Positions 23,485 to 32,370 of a stretch of 35,378 nt of DNA are shown one piece after another; the first letter of the stretch is position 1; the number at the start of each line of letters is the position of its first letter. The notes beneath the pieces were generated by a model, which was not told the origin of the DNA, made no database searches, and saw only the letters and a list, made by a program, of their open reading frames with translations. The stretch is from Burkholderiales bacterium. GTDB lineage: Bacteria; Vulcanimicrobiota; Xenobia; Xenobiales; Xenobiaceae. The stretch lies in the NCBI GenBank assembly GCA_012799975.1, contig JAAZKF010000108.1, forward strand, positions 1-35,378, in the 5' to 3' direction. The translations under genes and the position numbers were made by a program.

Positions 23485-26475
23485 TCAGTCTACGCCTGCC
23501 TGGCCGGCCGGCAGAAGCCAGGCATGGTCGGTCAGCACGGCCCAGAGTATCTTCTCCAGAGCCGGGTCGATTCCGGGATCGGTCTCTTCGAGGTCCACCT
23601 CACGGGTCTGCTCGACCCGCAGGCGGAACCTCTTGCCGCCCAGGTGGTAGAAACCTGGCACGGCACTCTCCTCGAATTCTTTCTCGGTCGAGAAGAGGGT
23701 CAACTTCTCGAGGTAGGGGGAACTGTCGTAGGGGCAGAAGGCCGTGCAGTTCCCGCACTCGTTGCACATCCGGTCGATGTGCAGGATCTGTGGGTTCTTC
23801 AAACCCTTGACGGTCAGCGACACGTAGGCCCGGTTGGGACAGACCTGGACGCAGTTTTCGCAGATATCCCCACATTGCAGGCAGCGCTCGACTTCCCTGG
23901 AGCTGTCGTCATACAGTTTCAGGACTCCGCGTTTGGAGTGGCAGTCGCTGGTGCAGCCCGGGACTGAGTGGGTATAGGGGCCGGCGATGGCGTCGACCAC
24001 GCGGCGGGCATCGGCGATGGCCTCGACGATGGTGGCCGGGCCCAGGTGGGCGTCGCCAGCCACATAGACCCCGGGGACCGAGGTCTCCAGCGTCGCCGGG
24101 TTGACCTGCACTCGGCCTTTGTCGGTCATGGCCAGTCCGTTGGCTTGGAAGAAGCGGGAATCCACCTTCTCTCCGACGGCGGCGATCAGCGTGGTGCAGG
24201 GGAGCGAGACGGTCAGGTCGGTCTCCAGCGGAGTCCGCCGGCCGCTGTCATCCGGCGGGCCCAGCACCATCCTGCGGCACAGGAGCTTTTCATCCTCCCA
24301 GGAGATCGGGGCCAGAAGTTCCAGGAACTCGACTCCGTCCGCCAGCGCCAGGTGCAGTTCTTCCTCGTCGGCGGGCATGAAGCGCCGGGTCCGGCGGTAC
24401 ACCACCCGCGCACGCTGGACTCCCGGGGTCCTCTTGGCAGCTCGGGCAGCGTCCATGGCGGTATTCCCGCCTCCGATGACCAGCACGTCGGTCCCCAGGT
24501 CTTCGAGGGTCCCCGCCCGGTGGCGCTGGAGGAAGTCGATCACGTTGAGGGGTTCGCCTTGCTCCAGGGACAGGATTCCCGGGACCTGAGCACCCACGGT
24601 TAGGACCACGTGGGTGAACCCCTGGTCTTTGAGTTTTTGCACCCCGGGGGCCTCCTGGCCGGTCTGCACCTCGATTCCCATTTTCTGCATCAGGGCTACA
24701 TCGCAGTCCACGCTCTGGCTTGGGACGCGGAATTCCGGGACCACGTAGCGCACGATGCCGCCCAGTTGCTCCTGCTTTTCGAAGAGGGTAACCGGGACTC
24801 CCTGGCGGCCCAGGAAGAAGGCCGTCGACATCCCGGCCGGGCCTCCGCCCACCACGGCTACCCGATGTGGGGAAGTCTTGGGGGGAGTGGTGAGCTCGGC
24901 CATGAGCGCTTCGAAGCCGGCCTTGGCGGCCTGCAGTTTGACGTTGCGGATATATACGGGCTCTTCATAGAAGTTGCGTGTGCATTTGTCCATGCAGCGG
25001 TGGTTGCAGACCGTTCCGGTCATGAACGGCAAAGGGTTTTTCTCGATGATCAAGCGCAGAGAAGCCAGGGCGTCCCCTTTCCCGAAGAGTTCGATGTATC
25101 CCGGGATGTCCTGGTGGATCGGGCAGCCGTGGGTGCAGGGAGCGGTGAAACAGTCGACCAGTGGCACCTTGGTATCCAGCTTGCGCCGAGGAGCCGGCTT
25201 GAGGGCTTTGAGGTGCTGGGGATCGTGGAGGGCCTGCTCGGCCAGCCGGGTGACCCGTCCCACGGAGACGCCCTGGAAGGGCAGGATCGTCCGAGCGGAC
25301 AAGGCTCGGGCCATCTGGATGAAGCGCTCATAGCCGCCGGGCTTGAGCAGGGTGGTGGCCATGGTTACCGGCCAGATGCCGGCCGAGACCAGACCCTCGA
25401 TGTTGAAGGCCTCGACGCCGCCCGAGAACGACAGACGCATCTGGCCATCGAAATCCTGGCTGATGCGGCGGGCCAGTTCCATGGTCAGCGGGTACAGTGA
25501 GCGGCCGCTCATGTACATCTCTTCGCCCGGCAGCTCGCCCCGGGTGATGCTGACCGGGAACGTGTTGGTCAGCTTCAGCCCGAAGGTCAGGCGGTTCTCG
25601 ATGGCCAGTTCCTGAAGGCGTCGGAACATGGGCACTGCGTCGCGGTACTGCAGATCGTTGTTGAAGTGGAAATCGTCGAAGACCAGGTAGTCGTAGCCCA
25701 TCCGGTCCAGGGTGCGGCGGGCGAAGTCATAACCCAGCATCGTCGGGTTGCACTTGACGAAGGTGTGCAGTTTCTTGGCGCGGATCAGCCAGACGGCGAT
25801 CCGCTCGATCTCCTGGGGAGGGCATCCGTGCAGCGTGGACAGGGTGATGGAGGTGCATACCCTGGGCGAGATGCCCGCCAGATACTCCTCGTCTACCCGC
25901 TCGAAACAATCCAGGTTGGCTCGGGCCCAGGCCAGGCACTCTGTCCAGATGGGGGTGGCACTGGCGTTCTTGAGGCCTTCGATGAAGGTGTCGATCTTCT
26001 CCGAGGTGATGCCCTCGTAGTTGTAGCCCACGCTCATGTTGAAGATGAACCCGTCGGGATGACCCCAGCCGAACTCGTGACTCAGCAGTTTCAGGGCAAA
26101 CCAGGCCTTGACATACTCGTCGAAGGCCTCCTGGACTCGCAGTTCGGTGGACCACTCGACGTTGTAGCACTCGTCTTCGGCCAGGATGCAGGGTTTGGAG
26201 ACAGGCAGGTCCTCTCCGTCCAGGGTCTGCACGGTCTTGAGTTCGAAGAAGCGAGCTCCGGCGTAGTAGGCTGACAGGATGTTCTGGGCCAGTTGGGTGT
26301 GGGGGCCCGCCGCGGGTCCGAAGGGCGTCTCGAGGTGCTCGCCAAAGAGTTGCAGACTCTCCCCTGGAGGGGCGACGAAGCCATTGTGCAGGGCGAAGAA
26401 GGTGCCCTGCTTCCTCTCCTCGAGGATCCAGCGCATAAGTTCAGGGAAGGGGATGGGTGTCATGCGATCGGACAT
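23485..26475 (-). CDS. ygfK: Putative selenate reductase-type Fe-S/flavin subunit YgfK
   Basis: ~996 aa; N-terminal DHOD-like part (MRWILEERKQGTFFALHNGF), GltD-like FAD/NAD domain (AVVGGGPAGMSTAFFLGRQG), 4Fe-4S motifs CNECGNCTAFCPYDSSPY. Confidence 0.93.
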   Translation of the reverse strand: MSDRMTPIPFPELMRWILEERKQGTFFALHNGFVAPPGESLQLFGEHLETPFGPAAGPHTQLAQNILSAYYAGARFFELKTVQTLDGEDLPVSKPCILAEDECYNVEWSTELRVQEAFDEYVKAWFALKLLSHEFGWGHPDGFIFNMSVGYNYEGITSEKIDTFIEGLKNASATPIWTECLAWARANLDCFERVDEEYLAGISPRVCTSITLSTLHGCPPQEIERIAVWLIRAKKLHTFVKCNPTMLGYDFARRTLDRMGYDYLVFDDFHFNNDLQYRDAVPMFRRLQELAIENRLTFGLKLTNTFPVSITRGELPGEEMYMSGRSLYPLTMELARRISQDFDGQMRLSFSGGVEAFNIEGLVSAGIWPVTMATTLLKPGGYERFIQMARALSARTILPFQGVSVGRVTRLAEQALHDPQHLKALKPAPRRKLDTKVPLVDCFTAPCTHGCPIHQDIPGYIELFGKGDALASLRLIIEKNPLPFMTGTVCNHRCMDKCTRNFYEEPVYIRNVKLQAAKAGFEALMAELTTPPKTSPHRVAVVGGGPAGMSTAFFLGRQGVPVTLFEKQEQLGGIVRYVVPEFRVPSQSVDCDVALMQKMGIEVQTGQEAPGVQKLKDQGFTHVVLTVGAQVPGILSLEQGEPLNVIDFLQRHRAGTLEDLGTDVLVIGGGNTAMDAARAAKRTPGVQRARVVYRRTRRFMPADEEELHLALADGVEFLELLAPISWEDEKLLCRRMVLGPPDDSGRRTPLETDLTVSLPCTTLIAAVGEKVDSRFFQANGLAMTDKGRVQVNPATLETSVPGVYVAGDAHLGPATIVEAIADARRVVDAIAGPYTHSVPGCTSDCHSKRGVLKLYDDSSREVERCLQCGDICENCVQVCPNRAYVSLTVKGLKNPQILHIDRMCNECGNCTAFCPYDSSPYLEKLTLFSTEKEFEESAVPGFYHLGGKRFRLRVEQTREVDLEETDPGIDPALEKILWAVLTDHAWLLPAGQAGVD

Positions 26476-26489
26476 AAAAATGATCCTCC

Positions 26490-27818
26490 TCAGCCGTTGA
26501 TGGAATTCCAGAGCTTCAGGGCGCTCTCACGGCAGCGGGCCATCAGGTCCGCCTCATCGGTCACCAGGATCTGTCGGTCGCGCATGAGGATCTTGCCGTT
26601 GCACACTGTGCTGGTCACGTAGCGACCGTTCATGCCGAAGAGGATGTGCCCGTTGCAGTTGGCTCCGTTCATCGGTGTGAGGGGGTCGTAATCGGTCACG
26701 ATCACGTCGGCATAGGCTCCGGGCTTCAGGACGCCCAGGGGCTTGTTGAAGAAGCGTCCGGCGATTCGGGCGTTGTTCTCGAAGAGCATGGTCGGGATTT
26801 CGGCCCAGGCCACGGTGGGGTCACACAGGTGGTGCTTGTGGATCAGGTTGCCCACCTTGTAGCTTTCCAGCATGTCCGAGGTGTAGCCGTCGGTGCCCAG
26901 TCCGATCAGGACTCCGGCTTTGAAGAGATTCAGGACGGGGCCACAACCGACCGCGTTGCCCATATTCGACTCGGGGTTGTGGACGACCATCGTGTCGGTG
27001 GCCTTCAGCAACTCGATCTCGGCGCGGTTGACATGGACGCAGTGGATGGCCAGGGTCTTGGGACCCAGGATCCCGGCATCGAAGAGGCGCTGGACGATCC
27101 GCTTGCTGAAGCGCTGGAGCGAATCCTGCAGGTCGCCGGGGCCCTCGGCCACGTGGATGTGGTAGCCTGCCTCGCGACCCTGGTGCTCGGCGCAGAAGGC
27201 CAGCGTTTCATCGCTCAGGGTGAAAGCGGCGTGCAGGCCCATCATGCCTTTGAGCATGTCGGTGTCGTCGGCAGCCGCGCGTTGGATGAAGCGCTCGTTC
27301 TCCAGCACGGCCTCCTTCATCTTGGCCTCGCCGTCACGGTCCGAGACCTCATAGCAAAGGCAGGTGCGCACTCCGTACTCCCCGGCGGGCCGGGCGATCA
27401 TGTCCAGCGAGCCGGGAATCTCGTGGTAGGAGGCGTGGTGGTCGAATACCGTGGTGACACCGTTCTTGATGCAGTCCAGGTAGGTCGCGCAGGCCGAGAG
27501 GTGGGTGTTCTCCAGGGTCAACTGCCGGTCGAGCCTCCACCACATCCCCTCCAGGATGTCGTTGAAGTTCTTCGGATTATAGCCATCGATCGACAGCCCC
27601 CGGGCAAACGCGCTGTAGATGTGGTGGTGCGTGTTGATCAGACCCGGCATGATCGTACCGCCTCGAGCGTCCAGGAACTCCGCGTGGGGGTATTTCTGCC
27701 GCAAGGCGACGGTGGTGCCTACCTCCTGGATGAGGTTTCCCTCGATGACGACGGCTCCGTCGTCGAAGAAGCCTCCGTCGTCACGGGTGATGAGCCTGCC
27801 GTTGCCAATAAGTAACAT
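26490..27818 (-). CDS. ssnA: Putative aminohydrolase SsnA (amidohydrolase superfamily)
   Basis: PGLINTHHHIYSAFARGL, VVHNPESNMGNAVGCGPV, GLGTDGYTSDMLES; 14 nt upstream of ygfK. Confidence 0.93.
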   Translation of the reverse strand: MLLIGNGRLITRDDGGFFDDGAVVIEGNLIQEVGTTVALRQKYPHAEFLDARGGTIMPGLINTHHHIYSAFARGLSIDGYNPKNFNDILEGMWWRLDRQLTLENTHLSACATYLDCIKNGVTTVFDHHASYHEIPGSLDMIARPAGEYGVRTCLCYEVSDRDGEAKMKEAVLENERFIQRAAADDTDMLKGMMGLHAAFTLSDETLAFCAEHQGREAGYHIHVAEGPGDLQDSLQRFSKRIVQRLFDAGILGPKTLAIHCVHVNRAEIELLKATDTMVVHNPESNMGNAVGCGPVLNLFKAGVLIGLGTDGYTSDMLESYKVGNLIHKHHLCDPTVAWAEIPTMLFENNARIAGRFFNKPLGVLKPGAYADVIVTDYDPLTPMNGANCNGHILFGMNGRYVTSTVCNGKILMRDRQILVTDEADLMARCRESALKLWNSING

Positions 27819-28023
27819 GTCTTCGCCCCTTGGATAGGTTTACTTGGCGCGCTGGGTCGCGCAGCCCGGAGTGGGCCGAAACCCGGTTTCCGGAATTCCA
27901 TTGCCACACCCTTCCTCCCTGCCTTGGACTCGCGACCAGGAGGAGGAACGGGGTTTTCTTCTCCGGGAGGTCGGGGAAAAACTCCCTGTTAATGGGAATT
28001 GTGGCGAAATAGAAACAAAACCC

Positions 28024-28080
28024 TTGACCGCGCAGGCCCTCGAGGGGATAGGATCATCAGGGGTGGCCTGTGCACCCCTG
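28024..28080 (+). promoter_or_regulatory. Candidate promoter plus 5'UTR hairpin
   Basis: TTGACC (28024-28029), -10-like GATAGG/TAGGAT near 28047-28054, then caggggtg-N7-cacccctg hairpin 28058-28080. Confidence 0.4.
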
Positions 28081-28129
28081 GTCCGGTTACTCCGCAGCCT
28101 CCGGCCTCCCCCGCGAAGGAGAATCCTCA

Positions 28130-29179
28130 ATGTCCGACCCGACCAACCTGCAACGCGAGATCGATCGGCGTCCCATCCGACGCCTGGAGATTCGTCCCTT
28201 GGGCGAGGGCGCCTCTGCGGATCAGGATCGTTTTGAGACCGTCCTTACCGATCCCACCTCGCAATCGGTTGGAGGAACGGCGTGGCATGGGCCGCTTCCT
28301 CTTGAGGAGGCGGAAACCTGGCCTCCAGATGCTGAAGGGGTACGCCCCCGGGCGCCACGTGGCCGCTTGGCGGCCATGCTGGCAGTGCTTCTGTTGCTGG
28401 CCTTCTCCTTTCTCGGCCTGATGCTGGTCCGCTCCGCCGCTCTGCCGCCAGGCGAGGAGGGGGGCGAGACCATCGTCTCCACTTCCACTCCAGAACCCCT
28501 CGCTGATACCTGCTCCGTCGTTCCGCTTCCGGTCTATCCGGTGCCCGAGACCAGCTCGGTGAATTCTTCGGTCTCACCCATCCCCATGGCCCTACAGCAG
28601 CAGGCTTCCCACCCGGATCCGGCATCCGTGCGGGTCAGTCCGGTGGCGCAGGACCCTTCTCCAGTCCTTTCCGAAGAACCGTCGGCGCAGGCCCCGACTG
28701 ACGACAAGCCGGTCCCTGTGGAAGAGGTCGAGCAGGAGACCCCTCCGGCGGCTGAGACCTTGTCGACGGCCCCCGAAACGCGGACTCCCCAACTTCAGGA
28801 GAAGGCACCGGCTCCCTTGCGGCTCCAGCCCCCCCAATCGGCGCCCCCGCCCCCGGAACGCTCCGCGTCAGCGGCTCCGCAGCCTGGAAGGCCGGATATG
28901 CTGGTTTCCGCTCTGCAGCCCAAGCCTTCCAACGCTTCAAGGCCTTCGCCCCGGCCCGTATCTGTCCAGCCCCGTCCGACCCCGCCGCCGGCTTCTAAGG
29001 CTCCGCTCCAGGTAGCCTCGGCCACGGGCCTGAAAGCCCCCCGGTCCCAGCCGGTGCAGCCCCCTGCTCCGCCCCAGTCTGCCGAGAAGAGACCCGGTAC
29101 TTCGGAAGGGTCACACACCCTGGCCACCTACCTCAGCAATCCCTGGTTGTTGTTACCTCCGTTGCGGGGCGAGCATTGA
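28130..29179 (+). CDS. Pro/Ala/Ser-rich single-TM protein of unknown function
   Basis: Cytosolic ~80 aa, one TM (LAAMLAVLLLLAFSFLGLMLV), long proline-rich tail, C-terminal HTLATYLSNPWLLLPPLRGEH. SD gaaggaga. Confidence 0.75.
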   Translation: MSDPTNLQREIDRRPIRRLEIRPLGEGASADQDRFETVLTDPTSQSVGGTAWHGPLPLEEAETWPPDAEGVRPRAPRGRLAAMLAVLLLLAFSFLGLMLVRSAALPPGEEGGETIVSTSTPEPLADTCSVVPLPVYPVPETSSVNSSVSPIPMALQQQASHPDPASVRVSPVAQDPSPVLSEEPSAQAPTDDKPVPVEEVEQETPPAAETLSTAPETRTPQLQEKAPAPLRLQPPQSAPPPPERSASAAPQPGRPDMLVSALQPKPSNASRPSPRPVSVQPRPTPPPASKAPLQVASATGLKAPRSQPVQPPAPPQSAEKRPGTSEGSHTLATYLSNPWLLLPPLRGEH

Positions 29180-29192
29180 GGGTTTTCCAGAG

Positions 29193-29227
29193 CGAACCGG
29201 GGCCGGTGCTTCTGCACCCCGGGTTCG
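29193..29227. terminator. Imperfect terminator-like hairpin
   Basis: cgaaccggggccggtgc-ttct-gcaccccgggttcg with internal asymmetry, downstream of the stop at 29179. Confidence 0.4.
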
Positions 29228-29361
29228 GCATGGCGCGTTTGGGCAGGCAGAGCCTTCTTGAAGAAGGGACTGAGCCCCCGGTCTAGTATCCCTTGCTTTC
29301 TTTCCGATGGCCGACCTGTCAGGAATGCAGGGAGTGCCGCATGCGACTGGAGGAGACGACG

Positions 29362-30360
29362 ATGGTGAAGTGTGATCATGGCAACGGCACGCAGGGGCGA
29401 ATCCTGGTTGCGGGGTCACTGGCCTTCGACTTCATAATGGGTTTCCCCGGTCGTTTCCAGGAACACATCCTTCCCGATAAGCTGCACATCATCAACCTCT
29501 CCTTCCTGGTGGACCGCATGCGCAAGCAAAGGGGGGGGTGCGCAGGGAATATCGGGTACACCCTGGCACTGTTGGGCGAAAAACCGCGTCTGGTGGCGGC
29601 CGCCGGGAGCGATTTCGGGCCCTATCGCAGCCACCTGGAGGGGATGGGTGTCGATACCTCGTGCGTCGAGCAGCATTCGGACGAGATGACGGCCACGTGC
29701 ATGATCACCACTGACAAGGCCAATAACCAGATCACCGGTTTCTACGTCGGAGCTATGGCGCGGGCCCGAGAGATCAGCCTCAAAGCCTGTGTCACCCCTT
29801 CTACCCGCTTCGCCGTGGTGGCACCGGACGACCCGCCGGCCATGCTTCGCCACGCCTGCGAAGCCCGCGAGGCGGGTGTCCCGGTCATCTTCGACCCCTC
29901 CTTCCAGGTGATCGCCCTGGACGGAGAGGAATTGATGCAGGGGGCCGATGGGGCCAAGGCCCTGATCCTCAATGACTATGAGTTTGCTGTCTTCCTGGAG
30001 AAGACCGGCCAGACGCTGGACGAGTTGCGCCAGCGCATCGATCTGGTCGTGGTGACCCTGGGTGAGAGGGGGAGCCGGATCCATACCCGCGAGGGGCGTG
30101 ACATCGAGGTGCCCCCCGCGCGGATTAAACAGGTCGTCGACCCTACCGGTGCGGGGGATGCCTACCGCGCCGGCTTCGTGCACGGCCTGTTGCACGGTGA
30201 GGAATTGGAGGTCTGCGGGCGCAAGGGCAGCGTGGCTGCAGCCTATGCCATCGAGAACTACGGCACCCAGAGCTTCACCTTCACTATCGAGGAGTTCAAC
30301 CAGCGCTACTACGAGAACTACGGCGTCATGCCGCCCGCCCGGGCCCTGGCCGCCTGCTGA
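29362..30360 (+). CDS. PfkB-family carbohydrate/nucleoside kinase
   Basis: RGGCAGNIGYTLALLG and DPTGAGDAYRAGF signatures. Start chosen at the ATG after ggaggag. Confidence 0.92.
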   Translation: MVKCDHGNGTQGRILVAGSLAFDFIMGFPGRFQEHILPDKLHIINLSFLVDRMRKQRGGCAGNIGYTLALLGEKPRLVAAAGSDFGPYRSHLEGMGVDTSCVEQHSDEMTATCMITTDKANNQITGFYVGAMARAREISLKACVTPSTRFAVVAPDDPPAMLRHACEAREAGVPVIFDPSFQVIALDGEELMQGADGAKALILNDYEFAVFLEKTGQTLDELRQRIDLVVVTLGERGSRIHTREGRDIEVPPARIKQVVDPTGAGDAYRAGFVHGLLHGEELEVCGRKGSVAAAYAIENYGTQSFTFTIEEFNQRYYENYGVMPPARALAAC

Positions 30361-30448
30361 GCTCCATGCCCAGCAACACCAAGGTTATGGTCTTCTGCCC
30401 GGAGGGCTGGTATTCCAACATCTGGTAGGGTCCGAGTCGGTTCCGACG

Positions 30449-30477
30449 TTGACAGTTGCCCTGCCCCTGGCTATCCT
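30449..30477 (+). promoter_or_regulatory. Candidate sigma70-type promoter for the CNNM/CorC gene
   Basis: TTGACA-N17-TATCCT about 50 nt upstream of the ATG. Confidence 0.55.
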
Positions 30478-30529
30478 TGCCCCAAGGGAAGAATGGAAGA
30501 GCTGACAGGACTGAGATACCTCCCGATTG

Positions 30530-31888
30530 ATGGATGACGCCCCTTTGAATATCGGCCTGCGCCTGTTGGGCGTGGCCTTCCTGGTCCTGGTCAATGGTTT
30601 CTTCGTCGCTTCGGAATTTGCCCTGGCCACGGTCCGGCGAACTCGAATCGAACAACTGGTCCGGGAAGGACACCGCGGGGCTTCTGCCGTTCAACGCGGA
30701 TTGGACCAACTGGAGGATTTCGTCGCCGCGGCGCAGTTGGGGATCACCATGGCCAGTCTGGGCCTGGGCTGGTTGGCCGAGCCGGCTTTTGCCGCCCTCT
30801 TCCTCCCCTTCTTCCAGGGCCTGGGGTCCTGGTCTGCTACCGCTGCACACTCGTTGGCATTTGCTCTGGCCTTCACCCTGGTCACCACGCTTCACATCGT
30901 CGTGGGCGAACAGGCTCCCAAAATCATGGCCCTGCAACATCCGGAGCGCACGTCCTTGTGGTCGGCAGCCCCCACCGAACTCTTCCTGATTTTCTTTAAA
31001 CCCTTCATCCGCCTGCTCTCCCAGGCCTCTTCGGGTCTGGTCCGCCTGCTGAGGGTGGCTCCTCGAGACAACATCTCTACGGTCCACAGCGAAGAGGAGA
31101 TCAAGATGCTTTTGGCAGCCCGCGAGGAGGCGGGACTGCTGGACCCCATCGAGAAGGAGATGATCGGCCGGATCTTTTCGTGTTGTGATCTGGTGGCCGG
31201 GCAGGTGATGGTGCCGCGGACTGAAGCGGTATGCATTCCACACGATTACCGCCTGAAGGATCTGTTGGCCGTGGCGGCTCAGGAGAGTTTCGATCGCTTC
31301 CCTGTATTCCGGGAGAATCTTGACGACATCGTAGGTGTAGTCCATGTCCGGGAACTCCTGGCCGCCATCCAGGACCTCAAGCCCAAGGCAGGTCTGGAAC
31401 GGCCGATTTCCTCCCTCATCCGCCCCATCACCAGCGTGCCCCACAGTCTTCCGGTGCCTCAGTTGTTGGCTCGGATGAGGCAAGAAGGGGCCAGGATGGT
31501 CTTGATCCTGGACGAGTATGGAGGGACCGACGGCATCGCGACCTGGGGGAGCATCCTGGAACGCATCGTCGGTGAAATGCACGACATGGTCGAGACCCAG
31601 GAGCCTCCCGACATCGAAGGGTTGCCCGATGGTTCGTATCGGCTCTCAGGTCTGCTGTTGACCGAGGAGGTCGGCGAGCACCTGGGCGTTTCCATTGAGG
31701 ACCCCCACAACGATACCATCGGGGGAGTGGTCTTCAGCCGCCTGGGTCGCAAACCCGAGGTGGGCGACACTGTGGAGGTGGAAGGTTTCCACTTCCGAGT
31801 TGAGGCCCTGGACGGGCTGCGCATCGATCGCCTGGTGGTTTTGCCACCTTCCGGTTCAGGGCCGACCTCCATCGCAGTGGCGGGCTGA
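30530..31888 (+). CDS. CNNM/CorC-family (HlyC/UPF0053) membrane protein with CBS pair
   Basis: NGFFVASEFALATVRRTRIEQLV; HSEEEIKMLLAAREEAGLLDPIEKEMIGRIF; DEYGGTDGIATWGSILERIVGEM. Confidence 0.93.
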   Translation: MDDAPLNIGLRLLGVAFLVLVNGFFVASEFALATVRRTRIEQLVREGHRGASAVQRGLDQLEDFVAAAQLGITMASLGLGWLAEPAFAALFLPFFQGLGSWSATAAHSLAFALAFTLVTTLHIVVGEQAPKIMALQHPERTSLWSAAPTELFLIFFKPFIRLLSQASSGLVRLLRVAPRDNISTVHSEEEIKMLLAAREEAGLLDPIEKEMIGRIFSCCDLVAGQVMVPRTEAVCIPHDYRLKDLLAVAAQESFDRFPVFRENLDDIVGVVHVRELLAAIQDLKPKAGLERPISSLIRPITSVPHSLPVPQLLARMRQEGARMVLILDEYGGTDGIATWGSILERIVGEMHDMVETQEPPDIEGLPDGSYRLSGLLLTEEVGEHLGVSIEDPHNDTIGGVVFSRLGRKPEVGDTVEVEGFHFRVEALDGLRIDRLVVLPPSGSGPTSIAVAG

Positions 31889-31896
31889 ATCCGGCC

Positions 31897-32256
31897 TCAG
31901 ACCGCCTGCAACTCCTGGACCATCTCCAGCAGGGTGTGCATGCGGAAAGGTTTTTTCAGGATGGGGATGCCCCTGCGAAGAACCTCTTTCATCATCGGGC
32001 AGCCTTCATGGGCGGTAATGACCAGTGTCGGTAGCGACGAACCGCGGGAGCTGATGTAGTCGAGAAGCTCCAGGCCCGACATTCCCGGCAGGGCCAAATC
32101 CGTCACCAGGATGTCGGCCTCGTCGATGTGGGGCAGGGCATGAACCGCTCGAGAAAAGGCCTGGACCTCTCCGACCTGTTCCAGGGCCAGGGCGAAGAGT
32201 TCCAGGAGGCTCTGGTCATCCTCCACCAGCAGGATCTTGGGGCGTTCAGGGTGCAT
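31897..32256 (-). CDS. Single-domain response regulator (CheY-like receiver)
   Basis: KILLVEDDQSLLELF, phospho-Asp in LVTDLALPGMSG, conserved Lys in LKKPF; no output domain. Confidence 0.9.
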   Translation of the reverse strand: MHPERPKILLVEDDQSLLELFALALEQVGEVQAFSRAVHALPHIDEADILVTDLALPGMSGLELLDYISSRGSSLPTLVITAHEGCPMMKEVLRRGIPILKKPFRMHTLLEMVQELQAV

Positions 32257-32257
32257 G

Positions 32258-32307
32258 ACACTGCTCCGAGCCGAACCCGACGATTGGATTCTGGCTCGGA
32301 GCAGTGT
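32258..32307 (-). promoter_or_regulatory. Perfect 15-bp hairpin abutting the response-regulator start codon
   Basis: acactgctccgagcc-N20-ggctcggagcagtgt; the last stem base is 1 nt from the ATG at 32256 (minus strand). Confidence 0.7.
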
Positions 32308-32335
32308 TCCCGGTCTGTAAGCCAGGACACAGTCC

Positions 32336-32363
32336 CCTGCCTGTACCCCGGGGCACAGGCAGG
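32336..32363 (-). terminator. Hairpin just downstream of nrdJ
   Basis: cctgcctgt-N10-acaggcagg, 7 nt after the nrdJ stop. Confidence 0.5.
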
Positions 32364-32370
32364 AGACGGC

